Positions 44,255-52,075 of a DNA stretch of 64,000 nt are shown one piece after another (the stretch's first letter is position 1; the number at the start of each line of letters is the position of its first letter). The notes below the pieces were generated by a model. It did not search any database. It had not been told where the DNA came from and worked only from the letters and a program-made list of their open reading frames with translations. The DNA is taken from contig JANNOO010000037.1 in NCBI GenBank assembly GCA_031399165.1, positions 29,395 through 93,394 on the forward strand. The letters run 5' to 3'. Origin of the DNA: JAKFWI01 sp031399165 (GTDB lineage: Bacteria; Pseudomonadota; Alphaproteobacteria; Caulobacterales; Aquidulcibacteraceae). The translations under genes and the position numbers were made by a program.

Positions 44255-45315
44255 CAGACCGCTCTCACATCCATCTTCTCACGCGCCGCATGGGGCGCGA
44301 TTTCGATGTCCCAATGCGAACCGATCCGGGCGATCAGCGCATCACGCCAGCCGATATGGTTCGCGCTCAGCCAATCGGCAACATCAGCCGCCAGCGCCGC
44401 AGCCACCTTGCGCCCGCGGGCGGCAGCACTTTCACGCTCGATCGCCCGCAACGCCTCCAGCGCAACGGTCTCGGCCGATCTGCGCCCGTCCGCGTCCAGC
44501 AAAACATCACGCACGGGCCGCATATATTGTGCGCGCGACAATTCGACGATGCCGAACCGGCTCATCGGCGCGAATTGCGGATTCCACGGATCGCGCAGAA
44601 CCGCTTCCTTCAACGCCGCCTCCACCGCCTTGCGATTTTGCGCCTGCCGCATGGATACAAAGTCGATCGCCGCGAGCCCGCCTTGCGCGCGCAATCGCAA
44701 TTGCCGCATCGCCTCGTGCGCCGCCTCGATATTCAGCGCCAGCGCCAGCCGCTCCGGATCGGCCTCGCCCGTGCGCCCGGCGGAATCGACATCAATCGCC
44801 GTCAGCGCCGTTGTCGGCTCAATCGTGATCGCGCCGCCGCCGGCAAGCGGCACGCGCATGGAAAGCGCCTCGTCAATCGTCGCATCGATCGCGCGGCGGG
44901 TTTCAATATCAGCGGGCGCTGCGCGATCATGCGCTTCGTCTTCCTCGCGGCGGTCCATGCGCGTCAGCGGCGCGCCTGGTTCAACATCGCTCAGCGTATC
45001 GAGTACGGGGCCCTTACTGCGCGTGCCCTCGCGCGCGATGCGCACGGCCAGCGCCTGGCCCTTCCGGATCTCGCCGCGCGCCGCGCTCAGCGGCAGAAAT
45101 CCCTGCTCGTCCTTGAGCCCCAGATCAACGAACGCGCCGCGCAGCGCCCGCTCCACCTTGCGCACGCGCCCCGCATACACTTCGCCCCAGCGCGCGCGCC
45201 GCCCAGCATCGCTCCAGCGTGTGATCGTCAGCGTCATCGGCCGGCCGCGCCGCACGAGCAGGTATCGCGTCTCGCCGACAGCGCCGTCGAGCCAAACGTC
45301 GATGATCTCGCTCAC
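44254..45315 (-). CDS. Short ribonuclease E/G family protein
   Basis: 353 aa. Contains an N-terminal S1-like region (WGEVYAGRVRKVERALRGAFVDLGL) and the catalytic-domain block TALTAIDVDSAG. The next metal-binding block reads AIDFVSMRQAQNRK, retaining the first Asp but with Ser at the second acidic position of the usual IDFIDM. No zinc-link CPxC motif and no C-terminal scaffold are present, so it is a minimal RNase G-like protein, possibly specialised. Overlaps maf by 4 bp and yacG by 1 bp. Confidence 0.88.
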   Translation of the reverse strand: MSEIIDVWLDGAVGETRYLLVRRGRPMTLTITRWSDAGRRARWGEVYAGRVRKVERALRGAFVDLGLKDEQGFLPLSAARGEIRKGQALAVRIAREGTRSKGPVLDTLSDVEPGAPLTRMDRREEDEAHDRAAPADIETRRAIDATIDEALSMRVPLAGGGAITIEPTTALTAIDVDSAGRTGEADPERLALALNIEAAHEAMRQLRLRAQGGLAAIDFVSMRQAQNRKAVEAALKEAVLRDPWNPQFAPMSRFGIVELSRAQYMRPVRDVLLDADGRRSAETVALEALRAIERESAAARGRKVAAALAADVADWLSANHIGWRDALIARIGSHWDIEIAPHAAREKMDVRAV

Positions 45316-45896
45316 CGCGAAAACGCCGCCACGCCCGCGCTTTCCAGCAACGCGGCGGTTTCATAAAGCGGTAAGCCAACAACGGCGCTGTACGAACCAT
45401 TCAGCGACAGCACGAATTTACCCGCGCGGCCCTGCACGCCGTAGCCGCCGGCTTTTCCCTCCCATTCGCGGCACGCAACATAAGCGTCGATTTCCGCCGC
45501 CGTCAGCCGCTTTAACTTCACCCGCGTTTCCACCAGCCGCTCACGCACGCCCCGCGGCGTTGCGAGCGCAATCGCGGTCATCACGATATGCGCGCGGCCA
45601 GAAAGCAGCGTCAGGCAATCCCGCGCCTGCGTTTCGGTTTCGGCCTTCGGCAAAATCCGCCGCCCGCACGCCACCACCGTATCCGCCGCCAGCACCAGCG
45701 CCTCCGGCGCCGCCGTAGCGCCCGCTTCAGCCTTCAGCCGCGCCAGCCGCTGCGCCAGCGCCCGCGGCAGCTCGCCTTTCAGCGGCGTTTCATCAACGTC
45801 GGTGGAAATCACCCGGTCGGGCTTCAGCCCCATCTGCTCCAGCAGCGCGAGGCGCCTGGGGCTGGCGCTGGCGAGAACAAAAGCCGGCGCGCTCAC
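45312..45896 (-). CDS. maf: Maf-like nucleoside triphosphate pyrophosphatase
   Basis: 194 aa. N-terminal LASASPRRLALLEQMGL, DVDE, the ADTVVACGRRILPKAET block and GKAGGYGVQGRAG are Maf signatures. Maf proteins hydrolyse modified or non-canonical dNTPs/UTP and affect septation. Start and stop overlap the neighbouring SDR and RNase genes by 4 bp each. Confidence 0.95.
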   Translation of the reverse strand: MSAPAFVLASASPRRLALLEQMGLKPDRVISTDVDETPLKGELPRALAQRLARLKAEAGATAAPEALVLAADTVVACGRRILPKAETETQARDCLTLLSGRAHIVMTAIALATPRGVRERLVETRVKLKRLTAAEIDAYVACREWEGKAGGYGVQGRAGKFVLSLNGSYSAVVGLPLYETAALLESAGVAAFSR

Positions 45897-46768
45897 TGCG
45901 GTTTCGTCAGCCCAAGGCGCCGGGCCACGATCGCATCGACAACGCGCTTGGGCAGCAGGCGCGGGAGCATGCCCTCAAGGAACGGCTTGTTCATGATCGC
46001 ATAGCGCGCTTTTGGCTTGTCCTCGGTCAGCACGCGCCACACCAGCGCGGCGACGTCTTCCGCAGGCAAACCATTGCGCCCGGACTCGGCGAAGTAGTTT
46101 CTGATTTTGTTGAGCGGCTCTTTGTAGGGGCTCGCAGCAAAGCGCGGATCGTCGGCTTCGTCTTCGCCCTTGGCCCAGATCGGCGTTGCGATCGCACCCG
46201 GGCCTATAACAATGACATCGACGCCGAAGAGCATCAATTCGCGGCGTAAGGAATCCGAATAGCCCTCCAGCGCATGTTTGGACGCCACATATGGGCCGAC
46301 AAACGGCTGGCCCAGAACGCCCGCGACGGAGGAGATCATCACGATCCGGCCCTTCGGCGCCCTTGTCTCCGGCGCCGCGCCGAGCAGCGGCGCGAACGCG
46401 CGTGTCACGCTGTGAACCCCGAGCACGTTGATTTCGAACTGCCGGCGCACGTCGCTGGTCTCAAGTTCGAGCAGCGGCCCCGGCACGGCGACGCCCGCAT
46501 TGTTGACGAGCCCGAACAAGGTCCGGCCTGCCAGCTTCGCGTGTACGGCTGACGCCGCGGCGCGCACCGCGGTTTCTTCCGTTACGTCGAACAGCAGCGG
46601 ATGAACGCGATCGGCAAATTCGTTGGCGAGGCTTTCAGCGTCGGTGAGCTTGCGCACGCCGGCGAAAGCCAATCCGCCCTCCGTCACGATCCTGGTGACG
46701 ATCGCGCGGCCAATCCCCGAAGACGCGCCGGTGACGACAACAGCACGATCAAGGGCGCTTTGGTTCAT
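45893..46768 (-). CDS. Short-chain dehydrogenase inserted in the infA-maf operon
   Basis: 291 aa. TGASSGIG nucleotide motif (~13-20), NNAGVAVPGPLLE, catalytic SSVAG and YVASKHALEGYSDSLRREL. This is the classical SDR group acting on retinol/steroid-like or acyl substrates; the true substrate is unknown. It overlaps infA (4 bp, upstream) and maf (4 bp, downstream), so it is translationally coupled within a housekeeping operon where this gene is not normally found. Confidence 0.92.
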   Translation of the reverse strand: MNQSALDRAVVVTGASSGIGRAIVTRIVTEGGLAFAGVRKLTDAESLANEFADRVHPLLFDVTEETAVRAAASAVHAKLAGRTLFGLVNNAGVAVPGPLLELETSDVRRQFEINVLGVHSVTRAFAPLLGAAPETRAPKGRIVMISSVAGVLGQPFVGPYVASKHALEGYSDSLRRELMLFGVDVIVIGPGAIATPIWAKGEDEADDPRFAASPYKEPLNKIRNYFAESGRNGLPAEDVAALVWRVLTEDKPKARYAIMNKPFLEGMLPRLLPKRVVDAIVARRLGLTKPQ

Positions 46769-46983
46769 TTGAAACGATACGTAATGCGCCCCTTGGACAG
46801 ATCATAAGGGGTCATCTCGACCAGCACTTTATCGCCCGCCAGAACGGAGATGCGGTTTTTGCGCATCTTGCCAGCAGTATAGCCAATGATCTCGTGGTCG
46901 TTCTCGAGCTTTACGCGAAACGTCGCATTGGGCAGCCGCTCAATGATGGTGCCCGCAAACTCCAATAAATCTTCTTTCGCCAT
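46765..46983 (-). CDS. infA: Translation initiation factor IF-1
   Basis: 72 aa, an S1/OB-fold factor that occupies the ribosomal A site during initiation. MAKEDLLEFAGTIIERLPNA and GKMRKNRISVLAGDKVLVEMTPYDLSKGRITYRFK-type ending (about 38-72) are diagnostic. ATG 46983 follows TTGGAG. The 100-bp upstream gap holds an AAGGG-type hairpin that may act as a terminator or attenuator. Confidence 0.98.
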   Translation of the reverse strand: MAKEDLLEFAGTIIERLPNATFRVKLENDHEIIGYTAGKMRKNRISVLAGDKVLVEMTPYDLSKGRITYRFK

Positions 46984-47083
46984 GCACGCTCCAAGGGGGC
47001 CAACGGCCCTTAAGGGGCGCCTTATAGGCGCTTTGGCCTGGCGAAGCCACCAGCCTAACCCGCTTGTTTTCCTCAGATTCCGG

Positions 47084-47515
47084 TCAATCCACGCGAAAAG
47101 TGCCGGCGATGCGCCGGTCCAGCCCATCCCGGACCGCGCGATATTCAGCCAGAACCTGCTCGCGCGAACCCTGGGCCAGCGAGGGATCGAACGTGGGCCA
47201 ATATTGCACCTCTGCCGAGAGCGTCCGCACAAACTCCAGCGCCCGGTGGTGGGCCTCGGGCGTAAGCGTCACGATCAGATCGAAATTGAGATCGTCCAGC
47301 ATGTCGAACGTCTTTGGCCGGTGCCTGGACACATCGACGCCTTCCTCATCCATCACCGATGTGACGAACGGATCGGGCGCATCGCCTTTGCGCGCGCCGC
47401 ATGAATCAACCCAGATTGTTTTGCCAAACCGGCGCTGCATCAGGCCGACCGCCATGACCGAGCGGATAGTGTTGTAATTGCAGGCGAACAGCACCGCCTG
47501 AGGCAAACGCTCCAC
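47084..47515 (-). CDS. Low-molecular-weight protein-tyrosine-phosphatase-like protein
   Basis: 143 aa. The P-loop CNYNTIRS fits CX5R(S/T), and the general-acid Asp is in the YWPTFDPS segment. It lies between UPF0262 and infA, its normal alphaproteobacterial place, 2 bp after UPF0262. Could be an arsenate-reductase-like or tyrosine phosphatase activity; the substrate is not known. Confidence 0.88.
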   Translation of the reverse strand: MERLPQAVLFACNYNTIRSVMAVGLMQRRFGKTIWVDSCGARKGDAPDPFVTSVMDEEGVDVSRHRPKTFDMLDDLNFDLIVTLTPEAHHRALEFVRTLSAEVQYWPTFDPSLAQGSREQVLAEYRAVRDGLDRRIAGTFRVD

Positions 47516-47517
47516 CG

Positions 47518-47994
47518 CTAAGCCCGCACGTGCAGCGCGCAGATTAGCGTGAACAGCCGCCGCGACGTATCGAAATCGAGCTTCACGCGCCCGGCGAGAC
47601 GCTCCTCCAGCAGCTTGGATCCCTCATTGTGCAGGCTGCGCCGGCCCATATCGATCGCCTCAATCTGTTGGGGCGTGGCGGTACGGATCGCGTCGTAATA
47701 GGAATTGCAGACCAGGAAGTAATCCTTGATCACGCGCCGGAATGGCGTGAGCGATAGCACCAGCGATTTCGGCTCGCGAGGCGCCGCGCCAAAAATTTCA
47801 AAAATCAGCCGCTGGTCAGCGACGAGCAATTTCAGCGAATAGGGCCCGGAATCCTCGCCCTCGACCTCGAACACATTGCCTTCGAGCAAATCGAAAATGG
47901 CGATGCGGCGTTCATGCTCGGCGTCAGCGCTGGCCGCGCCGAGAGACGCCTCATCCAGATCAATCGCGATCAGGCGGTGATTAGACTCCGACAT
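47518..47994 (-). CDS. UPF0262 family protein
   Basis: 158 aa from ATG 47994 (MSESNHRLIAIDLDE). Family blocks ERRIAIFDLLEGNVF, LSLTPFRRVIKDYFLVCNSYYDAIR and IDMGRRSLHNEGSKLL. Function unknown; found next to hisD across alphaproteobacteria. 4 bp after hisD. Confidence 0.92.
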   Translation of the reverse strand: MSESNHRLIAIDLDEASLGAASADAEHERRIAIFDLLEGNVFEVEGEDSGPYSLKLLVADQRLIFEIFGAAPREPKSLVLSLTPFRRVIKDYFLVCNSYYDAIRTATPQQIEAIDMGRRSLHNEGSKLLEERLAGRVKLDFDTSRRLFTLICALHVRA

Positions 47995-47998
47995 TCCA

Positions 47999-49294
47999 TC
48001 AGCCCGGTGGCAAACGCAGCCGCACGGACAAGGCGTGCGCGGGCAAGCCTTCAGCGTCGGCGAGACGCGCCGCCGCCGGCCCGATCGCCGCAACGGCGCG
48101 CGCGTCTGCCGCGATCACGCTCGTGCGCTTCATGAACGTGTAGGTCGAAACGCCACCGCTGAACCGCGCCGCGCGATTGGTCGGCAGCACATGGCTCGGC
48201 CCGGCGACGTAATCGCCCAACGCTTCAGGCGCATAAGCGCCGAGAAACAGAGCGCCCGCGTGTGTGACGAGGCCGGCCAGGCGTTCGGCGTCTGCTGCTG
48301 CGATCTGCACGTGCTCGGGCGCCGCCAGATCAACCAGCGCGCACGCCGCTTCCAACCTATCGACCAGCACGATTGCGCCATGCCGCGACCAGCTCTCCTG
48401 CGCCGGCGCGCCCGCTTGCCCCGCCGCCAATTGCGCTTCAACGGCCGCCGAGACTTGTTCAGCGTAGGCGCGATCTGTCACGAACAGCACCGATTGGGCG
48501 TCCTCGTCATGCTCGGCCTGCGCCAGCAGATCGGCCGCGATCCAAGCCGGATCGACCGAGCCATCGCACAGGATGAACACCTCAGATGGTCCCGCGATCG
48601 CATCAATGCCGGCATCGCCGAAGACAATCTTCTTGGCCGCTGCAACGTAATCACGGCCAGGCCCAACCACCACGTCGCACGCTTTCAACGGCCCTGCGCC
48701 GTAGGCCAAGGCGGCGATCGCCTGCGCCCCGCCGATCTTCCAGATTTCATCCACGCCCGCGACATGCGCCGCAGCCAGGATCGCCGGATTTTCCATCAGC
48801 CGCGCTGGCGGCGTCGCCATCGCCATGCGCTTCACGCCCGCCGCTTTCGCCGGCACCGCATTCATCAGCACCGAGGAAGGATAGGCGGCCAGCCCGCCCG
48901 GCGCGTAGAGCCCGGCCGAATCCATCGGCGTCCAGCGCCAGCCGAGCTTGACGCCCTGCGCGTCGGTAAACTGCCCGGCGCTCGGCCGCTCCTGCGCGTG
49001 AAAGTCGGCGATGCGCGCTGCGGCTTGGCGCAATGCGTCGAGCAAATCAGCCGGGCACGCGGCCACCGCGCGCTCAATCTCCGCAGGCGTGACGAGCAAT
49101 TCGTCTTGGCTCAGCGTCACCTTGTCGAAGCGCGCGGTAAAATCCAGCACCGCCGCCATGCCCTCGACGCGCACACGCTCAACGATCTCGCGCGCGACCT
49201 TCTCGGCGCCATCCAGCCGTGCCCCGCGCGCCGCGAGCAACCGCGCGTAAGCCTCGGCGAAGCCATCATCAGCTGCATTGAGAATCCGCGCCAT
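47999..49294 (-). CDS. hisD: Histidinol dehydrogenase
   Basis: 431 aa. Catalyses the last two NAD-dependent oxidations of histidine synthesis (histidinol to histidine). Blocks: GLYAPGGLAAYPSSVLMNAVPAKAAGV, the signature IDAIAGPSEVFILCDG, QAEHDEDAQS and GPSHVLPTNRAARFSGG. ATG 49294 overlaps the DUF2948 stop by one base; the in-frame extension to 49333 is unlikely. Confidence 0.97.
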   Translation of the reverse strand: MARILNAADDGFAEAYARLLAARGARLDGAEKVAREIVERVRVEGMAAVLDFTARFDKVTLSQDELLVTPAEIERAVAACPADLLDALRQAAARIADFHAQERPSAGQFTDAQGVKLGWRWTPMDSAGLYAPGGLAAYPSSVLMNAVPAKAAGVKRMAMATPPARLMENPAILAAAHVAGVDEIWKIGGAQAIAALAYGAGPLKACDVVVGPGRDYVAAAKKIVFGDAGIDAIAGPSEVFILCDGSVDPAWIAADLLAQAEHDEDAQSVLFVTDRAYAEQVSAAVEAQLAAGQAGAPAQESWSRHGAIVLVDRLEAACALVDLAAPEHVQIAAADAERLAGLVTHAGALFLGAYAPEALGDYVAGPSHVLPTNRAARFSGGVSTYTFMKRTSVIAADARAVAAIGPAAARLADAEGLPAHALSVRLRLPPG

Positions 49295-49722
49295 CACGCC
49301 GCCTCGTGCGAGGGCTTGCGCGGCGTCGTCCACGGCGCGCCCACATCCAGCAACGTCGCGTCAACGCATTCGACGTCGAGCCTGATTTCACCGCCGCCCG
49401 CGAGCACCACGCGAATTACGCCGCCCGGCGGCTCGCCGGCCGGATCGAACGCCAGCGAAAGGATCGAAGCGATCGCCGTCTTGTCGGCGCGGTTGAGCCG
49501 TGTGCTCTTCACGCCGCCCACGCAGTCAAACGCCAGCGCGGCGCGAACGCGTTCAAACGGTTTGCCGGCTTTCTCCCAGCGAAAGCGGTTCACCACCGCC
49601 GTGAAGCGCCGCGCCCGTGCATCGAACGCAAGATCGCCCGCGGCCAGCACGCTGTCCTGCAACGCAGCGGACAGCACTTCCAGTCCCGCCGCATCTTCCG
49701 CGCGCAGCCTCAGCCCGCTCAT
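49294..49722 (-). CDS. DUF2948 family protein
   Basis: 142 aa, starts MSGLRLRAEDAAGLEVLSAALQD, with FRWEK and LSLAFDPAGEPPGG as recognisable family sites. Function unknown. It overlaps murA (4 bp) and hisD (1 bp), the conserved alphaproteobacterial arrangement. Confidence 0.9.
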   Translation of the reverse strand: MSGLRLRAEDAAGLEVLSAALQDSVLAAGDLAFDARARRFTAVVNRFRWEKAGKPFERVRAALAFDCVGGVKSTRLNRADKTAIASILSLAFDPAGEPPGGVIRVVLAGGGEIRLDVECVDATLLDVGAPWTTPRKPSHEAA

Positions 49723-50993
49723 CTGTCCGGCTCACGCGTGACATGCGCGCCGACGGCGGCGAGCTTGGAATCCAAACGCTCAAACCCGCGATCAAGATGA
49801 TATATGCGCGACACGCGCGTTGTGCCTTCGGCGGCAAGACCGGCAACAACAAGGCTGACCGAGGCGCGCAGATCAGTCGCCATCACGGGCGCGGCGACGA
49901 GGCGATCGACGCCGCGCACCACGGCTTCGTTTCCGCGAATGGAAATATCCGCGCCGAGACGCATCAATTCCGGGGCGTGCATGAATCTGTTTTCGAAAAT
50001 GTTTTCGCGGATGACCGATGCGCCGTCCGCCAGCGTCATCAGCGCCATGAACTGCGCCTGCAGATCGGTCGGAAAGCCGGGGAACGGCTGCGTATCAATG
50101 TCCACTGCCTTGAGCCGCCCGGCGCCGCGGCGGATGCGGAGGCAATCGCCGCCCTCCGTGCTCACGTCAACGCCGGCGCGGCGCATCGCCTGAATCAACG
50201 CCGTCAGCGGATATTCGCCGATGCCGGTGAGGTTCACGTCGCTGCCAGGCGTAGCAGCCGCCGCGATCGCGTACGTACCCGCTTCGATCCGGTCAGCCAT
50301 GACGCGATGCTCTGCGGCGTTGAGCGAGGTCACGCCGGAAATTCTGATCGTGTCCGAACCGGCGCCCTCGATCTTGGCGCCCATACTGATGAGGCAATTG
50401 GCGAGGTCGCCGATTTCCGGCTCGCGCGCGGCGTTTTCCAGCACCGTATCGCCATGCGCCAGCACCGCCGCCAGCATCGTGTGCTCCGTCGCGCCAACGG
50501 AGACAAACGGGAACACGATGCGCGCGCCCTTCAGGCCCCGCAGGGCAGCGGCCTTCACATAGCCTTCCTCGATGACGATATCGGCGCCCATCGCTTCGAA
50601 CGCCTTCAGGTGCAGATCGACCGGCCGTGCGCCAATCGCGCAGCCGCCGGGCAGCGACACCGTGGCGTGCCCTACGCGGGCCAGCAGCGGGCCCAGCACG
50701 TTGAACGAGGCGCGCATCTTCCGCACCAGGTCGTACGGCGCGATCGTTGAAGTGATCTCGGTGGAATCGAAGCTCGCATCGTTGGAGCCCTCGGGCCATT
50801 CCACCTTCACGCCCAGAGTGGCCAGCAGGTTGGCCATGAACATCGTGTCGGCCAGGCGCGGCAGGTTGCTGAGCTTGAGCGTCGCCGGCGTCAGCAGGGC
50901 GGCGGCCATCACCTTCAGCGCCGAATTCTTGGCGCCGGAAATGGGGATCACGCCATTGAGCGGCGCGCCCCCGACGATGGCTATACGGTCCAT
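49719..50993 (-). CDS. murA: UDP-N-acetylglucosamine 1-carboxyvinyltransferase
   Basis: 424 aa. Transfers enolpyruvate to UDP-GlcNAc, the first committed step of peptidoglycan synthesis. GAKNSALKVMAAALL at the N-terminus, the fosfomycin-target Cys in LPGGCAIGARP, and DRIEAGTYAIAAA, FPTDLQAQFMAL and ENIFENRFMH are all intact. Heads the murA-to-yacG block. Confidence 0.98.
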   Translation of the reverse strand: MDRIAIVGGAPLNGVIPISGAKNSALKVMAAALLTPATLKLSNLPRLADTMFMANLLATLGVKVEWPEGSNDASFDSTEITSTIAPYDLVRKMRASFNVLGPLLARVGHATVSLPGGCAIGARPVDLHLKAFEAMGADIVIEEGYVKAAALRGLKGARIVFPFVSVGATEHTMLAAVLAHGDTVLENAAREPEIGDLANCLISMGAKIEGAGSDTIRISGVTSLNAAEHRVMADRIEAGTYAIAAAATPGSDVNLTGIGEYPLTALIQAMRRAGVDVSTEGGDCLRIRRGAGRLKAVDIDTQPFPGFPTDLQAQFMALMTLADGASVIRENIFENRFMHAPELMRLGADISIRGNEAVVRGVDRLVAAPVMATDLRASVSLVVAGLAAEGTTRVSRIYHLDRGFERLDSKLAAVGAHVTREPDR

Positions 50994-51080
50994 AAAGAAT
51001 GCCTGCCTGGAGAAGCGCTGGTTATGCGGGCGCCCGGCGGCGCTAGCAAGGCGGCCAAAGCGCGTGAATGCGCGCAGCGC

Positions 51081-51194
51081 CTATTGCTTACCAGAGGGCG
51101 GCGGCTTGGGGCTTTCCTTACGGCGCTTGAGGTTTTCCCGCAGCGCCGCGGCGAGGCGGGCTTCTTTGTCCGGATTGGGCGGCGCCTGTGTCAC
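51081..51194 (-). CDS. 37-aa conserved-type small protein upstream of murA
   Basis: GTG 51194 to TAG 51081 reads VTQAPPNPDKEARLAAALREN... and then LKRRKESPKPPPSGKQ: an acidic-then-basic single helix. Small proteins with an AALRxNLKRRK core occur beside murA in other alphaproteobacteria as far as I recall. AGGGA lies 13 bases upstream of the GTG. It is codirectional with murA, 87 bp ahead. Function unknown. Confidence 0.55.
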   Translation of the reverse strand: MTQAPPNPDKEARLAAALRENLKRRKESPKPPPSGKQ

Positions 51195-51297
51195 CGCGCC
51201 ATTTGATCCCTGCCGGGCCCAATTTCCAGCCCCAGCCAGCCTTTCCCCGGCGGGCGGGCTCGTCTATACGCCCCCCGGGTCGCTGTTATGGCGGTTC

Positions 51298-51372
<75 letters not shown>

Positions 51373-51425
51373 GCTCCCAGATTGGACGTTCATACTAATG
51401 AACGCCGCCGCTGCTGGTGCGACCT

Positions 51426-51450
51426 GGAACCCGATCCCCGTTCGTTCGTT
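51426..51450 (+). promoter_or_regulatory. Perfect sigma-EcfG promoter
   Basis: GGAAC (51426-51430), 16 bases, CGTT (51447-51450): exact match to the general stress consensus. The predicted transcript starts near 51457, about 15 nt before ATG 51472, with GGGTGA as ribosome site. Confidence 0.8.
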
Positions 51451-51471
51451 TTGCAAGCAAACGGGTGAACT

Positions 51472-51651
51472 ATGTCTTCTTTTATCTTGTACGTTGTCGG
51501 CTTGATCGTGCTGGTTGGCGGCCTGATTTACGGGGCGCACCTTGCCGGCCTGCCACAAGCCTGGACCATCGTTGGCGCGCTTGTCGTGCTTGGTTTTGGC
51601 GTGATGGTCGCGGTCGCCAAGACCCGGACCAAGGACATTTCCACAGAATAG
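51472..51651 (+). CDS. 59-aa two-helix membrane protein, EcfG-controlled
   Basis: MSSFILYVVGLIVLVGGLIYG forms helix one and WTIVGALVVLGFGVMVAVA helix two, with a short polar hinge (AHLAGLPQA) and a charged tail KTRTKDISTE. Codon use is normal and a perfect EcfG promoter precedes it. Similar tiny stress proteins are common in alphaproteobacteria; the role is unknown. Confidence 0.85.
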   Translation: MSSFILYVVGLIVLVGGLIYGAHLAGLPQAWTIVGALVVLGFGVMVAVAKTRTKDISTE

Positions 51652-51657
51652 CTAGCG

Positions 51658-51918
51658 CTACAGCAGGTCGCGAAGCCGTTCGCGCAGGGATGGCGGCGCG
51701 ACGCTTTCCGCCTGCCTGCGCCGGCCGAACGCGCCCGACATATCCACCCAATCGATCTCCACTGGCTTCTGCCTAAAGCCCAGCAGACCCAGAACGCCGT
51801 TGGCGCGGCGCGGCGGTGGCGGCGGCGCAAGCTGCGCTTCAACGAGCTGCCTGTGAAACTGACGCACGCGCGCGGCGGCCTGATGGCGGGATTTTTCCGG
51901 AGTGAAGGCGATGTTCAT
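51658..51918 (-). CDS. Hypothetical protein (86 aa)
   Basis: Starts at ATG 51918 (MNIAFTPEKSRHQAAARVRQFHRQLVEAQLAPPPPPRR, first half) after AAGG. A short helix, a polyproline patch, then GVLGLLGFRQKPVEIDWVDMSGAFGRRR. No family recognised. Convergent with the 59-aa protein gene. Confidence 0.55.
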   Translation of the reverse strand: MNIAFTPEKSRHQAAARVRQFHRQLVEAQLAPPPPPRRANGVLGLLGFRQKPVEIDWVDMSGAFGRRRQAESVAPPSLRERLRDLL

Positions 51919-52075
51919 CGCCTTAATCGTTAACAGCACCTAAAGACGTTCTTAAGTTGCTTCTCCCGCCGGGCGAGCGCCCGACGCAACAATCTCGTTA
52001 ATCGCGCCGGGGCCGATAGCGCGGGCCGCCGAGCCTCGCTAGGTTGGGTCTGGGTACGAGGGCTTTCGCAACGGC

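Noticed and set aside
48035..49741. 568-codon plus-strand frame over hisD
   Set aside because: Arg/His-rich shadow of hisD and DUF2948, which are clearly real on the other strand.
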